Source: Pseudonocardia sp. TRM90224 (GTDB lineage: Bacteria; Actinomycetota; Actinomycetes; Mycobacteriales; Pseudonocardiaceae). Taken from it: a stretch of DNA of 64,000 nt. The notes beneath the pieces are model-generated. The model made no database searches, was not told the DNA's origin, and was given only the letters and a program-made list of their open reading frames with translations. The stretch covers positions 620,001 through 684,000 of the forward strand of contig NZ_JAJGSX010000001.1 in assembly GCF_021245725.1 (NCBI RefSeq). Direction: 5' to 3'. The position numbers and the translations under genes are program-made. Positions 62,421 through 64,000 of the stretch are shown here, piece after piece; within the stretch, counting starts at the first letter, position 1; every line of letters starts with the position of its first letter.

Positions 62421-63421
62421 GCTCCCCACTCCGCATCGGAATCCTCGGCGCAGCCCGGATCGCCGTCGGTGCGCTGATGCAGGCCGCGGCCGACACCGGC
62501 GACCGGGTCGTCGCGATCGCGGCCCGCGATCCGCAGCGGGCCGCGGCGTTCGCCGAGCAGCACGGCGTCGAGCGGACCGTCGCGACCTACGCCGACCTGG
62601 TCGCCGACCCCGAGGTCGACCTCATCTACAACCCGCTCCCGAACGGGTTGCACGGGCCGTGGAACCTCGCCGCGATCGAGGCGGGCAAGGACGTGCTGAG
62701 CGAGAAGCCGTTCGCCAGCAACGCCCCGGAGGCCCGGCTGGTGCGCGACGCCGCGGTGGCCGCGGGCGTGACGGTGGTCGAGGCGTTCCACTACGTCCAC
62801 CACCCCGTGATGCGGCGTGTGCTGGAGGTCGTCGGGTCGGGCGAGATCGGCGCGCTGCGCAGCGTCGACGCAACGTTCGTCGTGCCGGCGCCGCCCGACG
62901 CCGACCCGCGGTGGTCGCTGCCGCTCGCCGGCGGCGCGTTGATGGATCTCGGCTGTTACTCGTTGCACGCGAACCGGATGCTCGGGCAGTTCGCGGGCGG
63001 CGCGCCGAGCGTCGTCTCCGCAACGGGGCAGGAGAAGCAGGGCAACCCCGGCGTCGACGAGATGATCGACGCGCAGCTGGCCTTCCCCGGCGGCGCCACC
63101 GGGCGGGCGATGTGCCGGATGGGCGGCACCGACTTCTCGGCACCGCTGCTGGTGACCGGCGAGACCGGGGCCGTGGCGGCCGCGAACTTCGTGCTGCCGC
63201 ACCGCGACGACACCGTGAAGATCACGACAGCGGCCGGGACGCGCACCGAGAACCCCGGCACCCGTCCGAGCTATGCGTTCCAGTTGGAGGCCCTGCGGGC
63301 CCACCTTCGGGGCGGTCAGGCGTTTCCGATCGACCTCGACGACGCCGTTGCGACGGCCGAACTCATCGACGAGACATACCTTGCGGCCGGTTTTGAACCA
63401 CGCCCAACCTTTGCAGGTTAG
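62417..63421 (+). CDS. Gfo/Idh/MocA-family oxidoreductase (third)
   Basis: This 334-residue protein differs from the two IolG-like enzymes. It has GILGAARIAVGALM (about 8-21), SEKPFASN as the EKP motif, and DLGCYSLHANRML as the active-site stretch, a pattern typical of the glucose-fructose-oxidoreductase/dihydrodiol-dehydrogenase branch. Its substrate need not be inositol. It is the last gene of the operon, overlapping the TIM-barrel gene by 4 nt. Confidence 0.88.
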   Translation: MSSPLRIGILGAARIAVGALMQAAADTGDRVVAIAARDPQRAAAFAEQHGVERTVATYADLVADPEVDLIYNPLPNGLHGPWNLAAIEAGKDVLSEKPFASNAPEARLVRDAAVAAGVTVVEAFHYVHHPVMRRVLEVVGSGEIGALRSVDATFVVPAPPDADPRWSLPLAGGALMDLGCYSLHANRMLGQFAGGAPSVVSATGQEKQGNPGVDEMIDAQLAFPGGATGRAMCRMGGTDFSAPLLVTGETGAVAAANFVLPHRDDTVKITTAAGTRTENPGTRPSYAFQLEALRAHLRGGQAFPIDLDDAVATAELIDETYLAAGFEPRPTFAG

Positions 63422-63556
63422 CTCGATGGAGGCGTTTTGCTCACCCGGTGTGCACGCCGGTGCGCAATGCGTCTCACGTGTTTCCGAAAGGTGACGTACG
63501 CCTCACGACGAGGTGACACACCGACGCCCACCCCGGCGATAGAGCCAGGAGAATCA

Positions 63557-63769
63557 ATGGCCGACACTGGTCAAGAGAACCTCCGGGAGGCGAGCAGCAT
63601 GGTCAACATCTCCGTGTCTTCACGATCGCTGGCTGCAGCGCGCTCGGTGGATCCGAACGTGTCCCCGGCCGCCGTGCACGCCGCTGTCGAGGCCGCGATC
63701 GCCGAGCAGCTGCGTCAGCTCGGGCACGGGCGCGGCGAGCCGCGCAAGCAGCCCGCACCGCAGGACTGA
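63557..63769 (+). CDS. Small hypothetical protein (70 aa)
   Basis: A 70-codon ORF starts ATG 6 nt behind AGGAG ([18 protein letters not shown]) and is predicted soluble, with an amphipathic helix ([21 protein letters not shown], split here at about 42-62) and a basic/Pro tail. No recognised family. It lies 135 nt after the iol operon and is probably separately expressed. The ribosome site and codon use support a real gene. Confidence 0.65.
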   Translation: MADTGQENLREASSMVNISVSSRSLAAARSVDPNVSPAAVHAAVEAAIAEQLRQLGHGRGEPRKQPAPQD

Positions 63770-63788
63770 TCCACCAGTAGGCCCGTGG

Positions 63789-63817
63789 CCGATTAGGCCA
63801 TGGACCGACCTAATCGG
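63789..63817. promoter_or_regulatory. Inverted repeat upstream of the epoxide hydrolase gene
   Basis: CCGATTAGG (63789-63797) and CCTAATCGG (63809-63817) are perfect 9-bp inverted arms separated by 11 bp, ending 16 nt before the epoxide hydrolase start. TACGCT follows as a possible -10 box. This looks like a repressor operator (TetR/MarR type). Confidence 0.65.
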
Positions 63818-63833
63818 TACCTACGCTTACCAC

Positions 63834-64000
63834 ATGAGCGATGAGATCCGACCTTTCCGCCTCGCCGTCCCGCAGAGCGAGCTCGACGACCTGCGTGCTC
63901 GGCTCGCGGCAACCCGGTGGCCGAAGCAGCTGCCGGGCGAGGCGTGGAGCAGGGGTGTCCCCGTCGAGTACCTGAAGGACCTCGTCGAGCACTGGCGCTC
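63834..64000 (+). CDS. Epoxide hydrolase, N-terminal part (cut by right edge)
   Basis: The first 55 codons show the epoxide-hydrolase N-terminal domain: [20 protein letters not shown] (start), then [13 protein letters not shown] and [18 protein letters not shown], which precede the alpha/beta-hydrolase core in the EHN family. The catalytic residues lie beyond the window. The start is an ATG close behind a short promoter; little leader is present. It is divergent in function from the iol operon and probably has its own regulator. Confidence 0.88.
   Translation, partial: MSDEIRPFRLAVPQSELDDLRARLAATRWPKQLPGEAWSRGVPVEYLKDLVEHWR

Overview
The window is a very GC-rich, densely packed chromosomal segment of an actinobacterium, most likely a Pseudonocardiaceae member (Pseudonocardia-like). 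The grounds are frequent GTG starts, mycothiol synthase (mshD), F420-type flavin/deazaflavin oxidoreductases, an actinobacterial GlnR, DUF3073, DUF6879 and LytR-CpsA-Psr/LytR_C proteins, and an actinobacterial-type LexA box. There is no phage, plasmid, transposase, CRISPR or rRNA. Genus is an inference.

Layout. 0-4.6 kb: a LacI-controlled CUT1 sugar importer (binding protein, two permeases, no ATPase) running into a ThuA-like gene cut by the left edge. 4.7-9.6 kb: small metabolic and regulatory genes (split-barrel flavin enzyme, MerR, SDR/TetR divergent pair, carboxylesterase, nucleotidyltransferase). 9.57-9.80 kb: tRNA-Pro, tRNA-Arg and tRNA-Gln on the minus strand, only 3-4 nt apart. 10-14.1 kb: two convergent DGPF (YCII-like)/ECF42 sigma-factor modules whose sigma genes overlap at their 3' ends. 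14.2-17.2 kb: kinase, F420 oxidoreductase, acetyltransferase, a frameshifted DUF6879 remnant and tRNA-Lys.

17.3-43.5 kb is an old actinobacterial core block that, from memory, parallels the Mycobacterium tuberculosis Rv0810c-Rv0823c neighbourhood: Dus, LCP/LytR_C protein, PhoU (two copies), pstB-A-C-S, mshD, glnR, LmeA-like protein, thioredoxin-like protein, a cysteine-rich leader peptide upstream of DUF4395-sulfurtransferase-sseC, nitrobindin, a DivIVA-like protein with a huge low-complexity tail, a Nur-like Fur regulator, YgfZ, a cysteine-rich mini-peptide gene, an MFS permease and DUF3073. Into it are set a decayed NpmA/KamB-type 16S rRNA methyltransferase gene, a GGDEF protein and a small ORF preceded by an exact LexA box. 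PHO boxes stand before phoU and pstS.

43.6-48.7 kb: a D-peptide/D-amino-acid salvage group (DppA D-aminopeptidase, serine hydrolase, M20 hydrolase, COG3375 GNAT), interrupted by about 850 bp of non-coding, repeat-rich DNA. 48.7-63.4 kb: a complete myo-inositol catabolic operon: GntR regulator, then iolC, Cgl0158-type aldolase, iolB, iolD, iolA (mmsA), iolE, a ribose/inositol-type ABC importer, three Gfo/Idh dehydrogenases and a second IolE-like isomerase, mostly with 4-nt overlaps. Inositol would be imported, oxidised by IolG, dehydrated by IolE, hydrolysed by IolD, isomerised by IolB, phosphorylated by IolC, cleaved by the aldolase, and the semialdehyde converted to an acyl-CoA by IolA. The right edge holds the start of an epoxide hydrolase gene.

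The most noteworthy signals are: (1) a dispersed family of long two-tier hairpins sharing the core TTCCCCAYCGTTTTG, all three copies lying exactly between convergent gene pairs; (2) further unrelated, nearly perfect 18-26 bp stems in other gaps; (3) a 54-residue, six-cysteine peptide gene with its own leader and terminator; (4) two independently decayed genes; (5) an LCP protein with a degenerate active-site motif and about a dozen cytoplasmic repeats.
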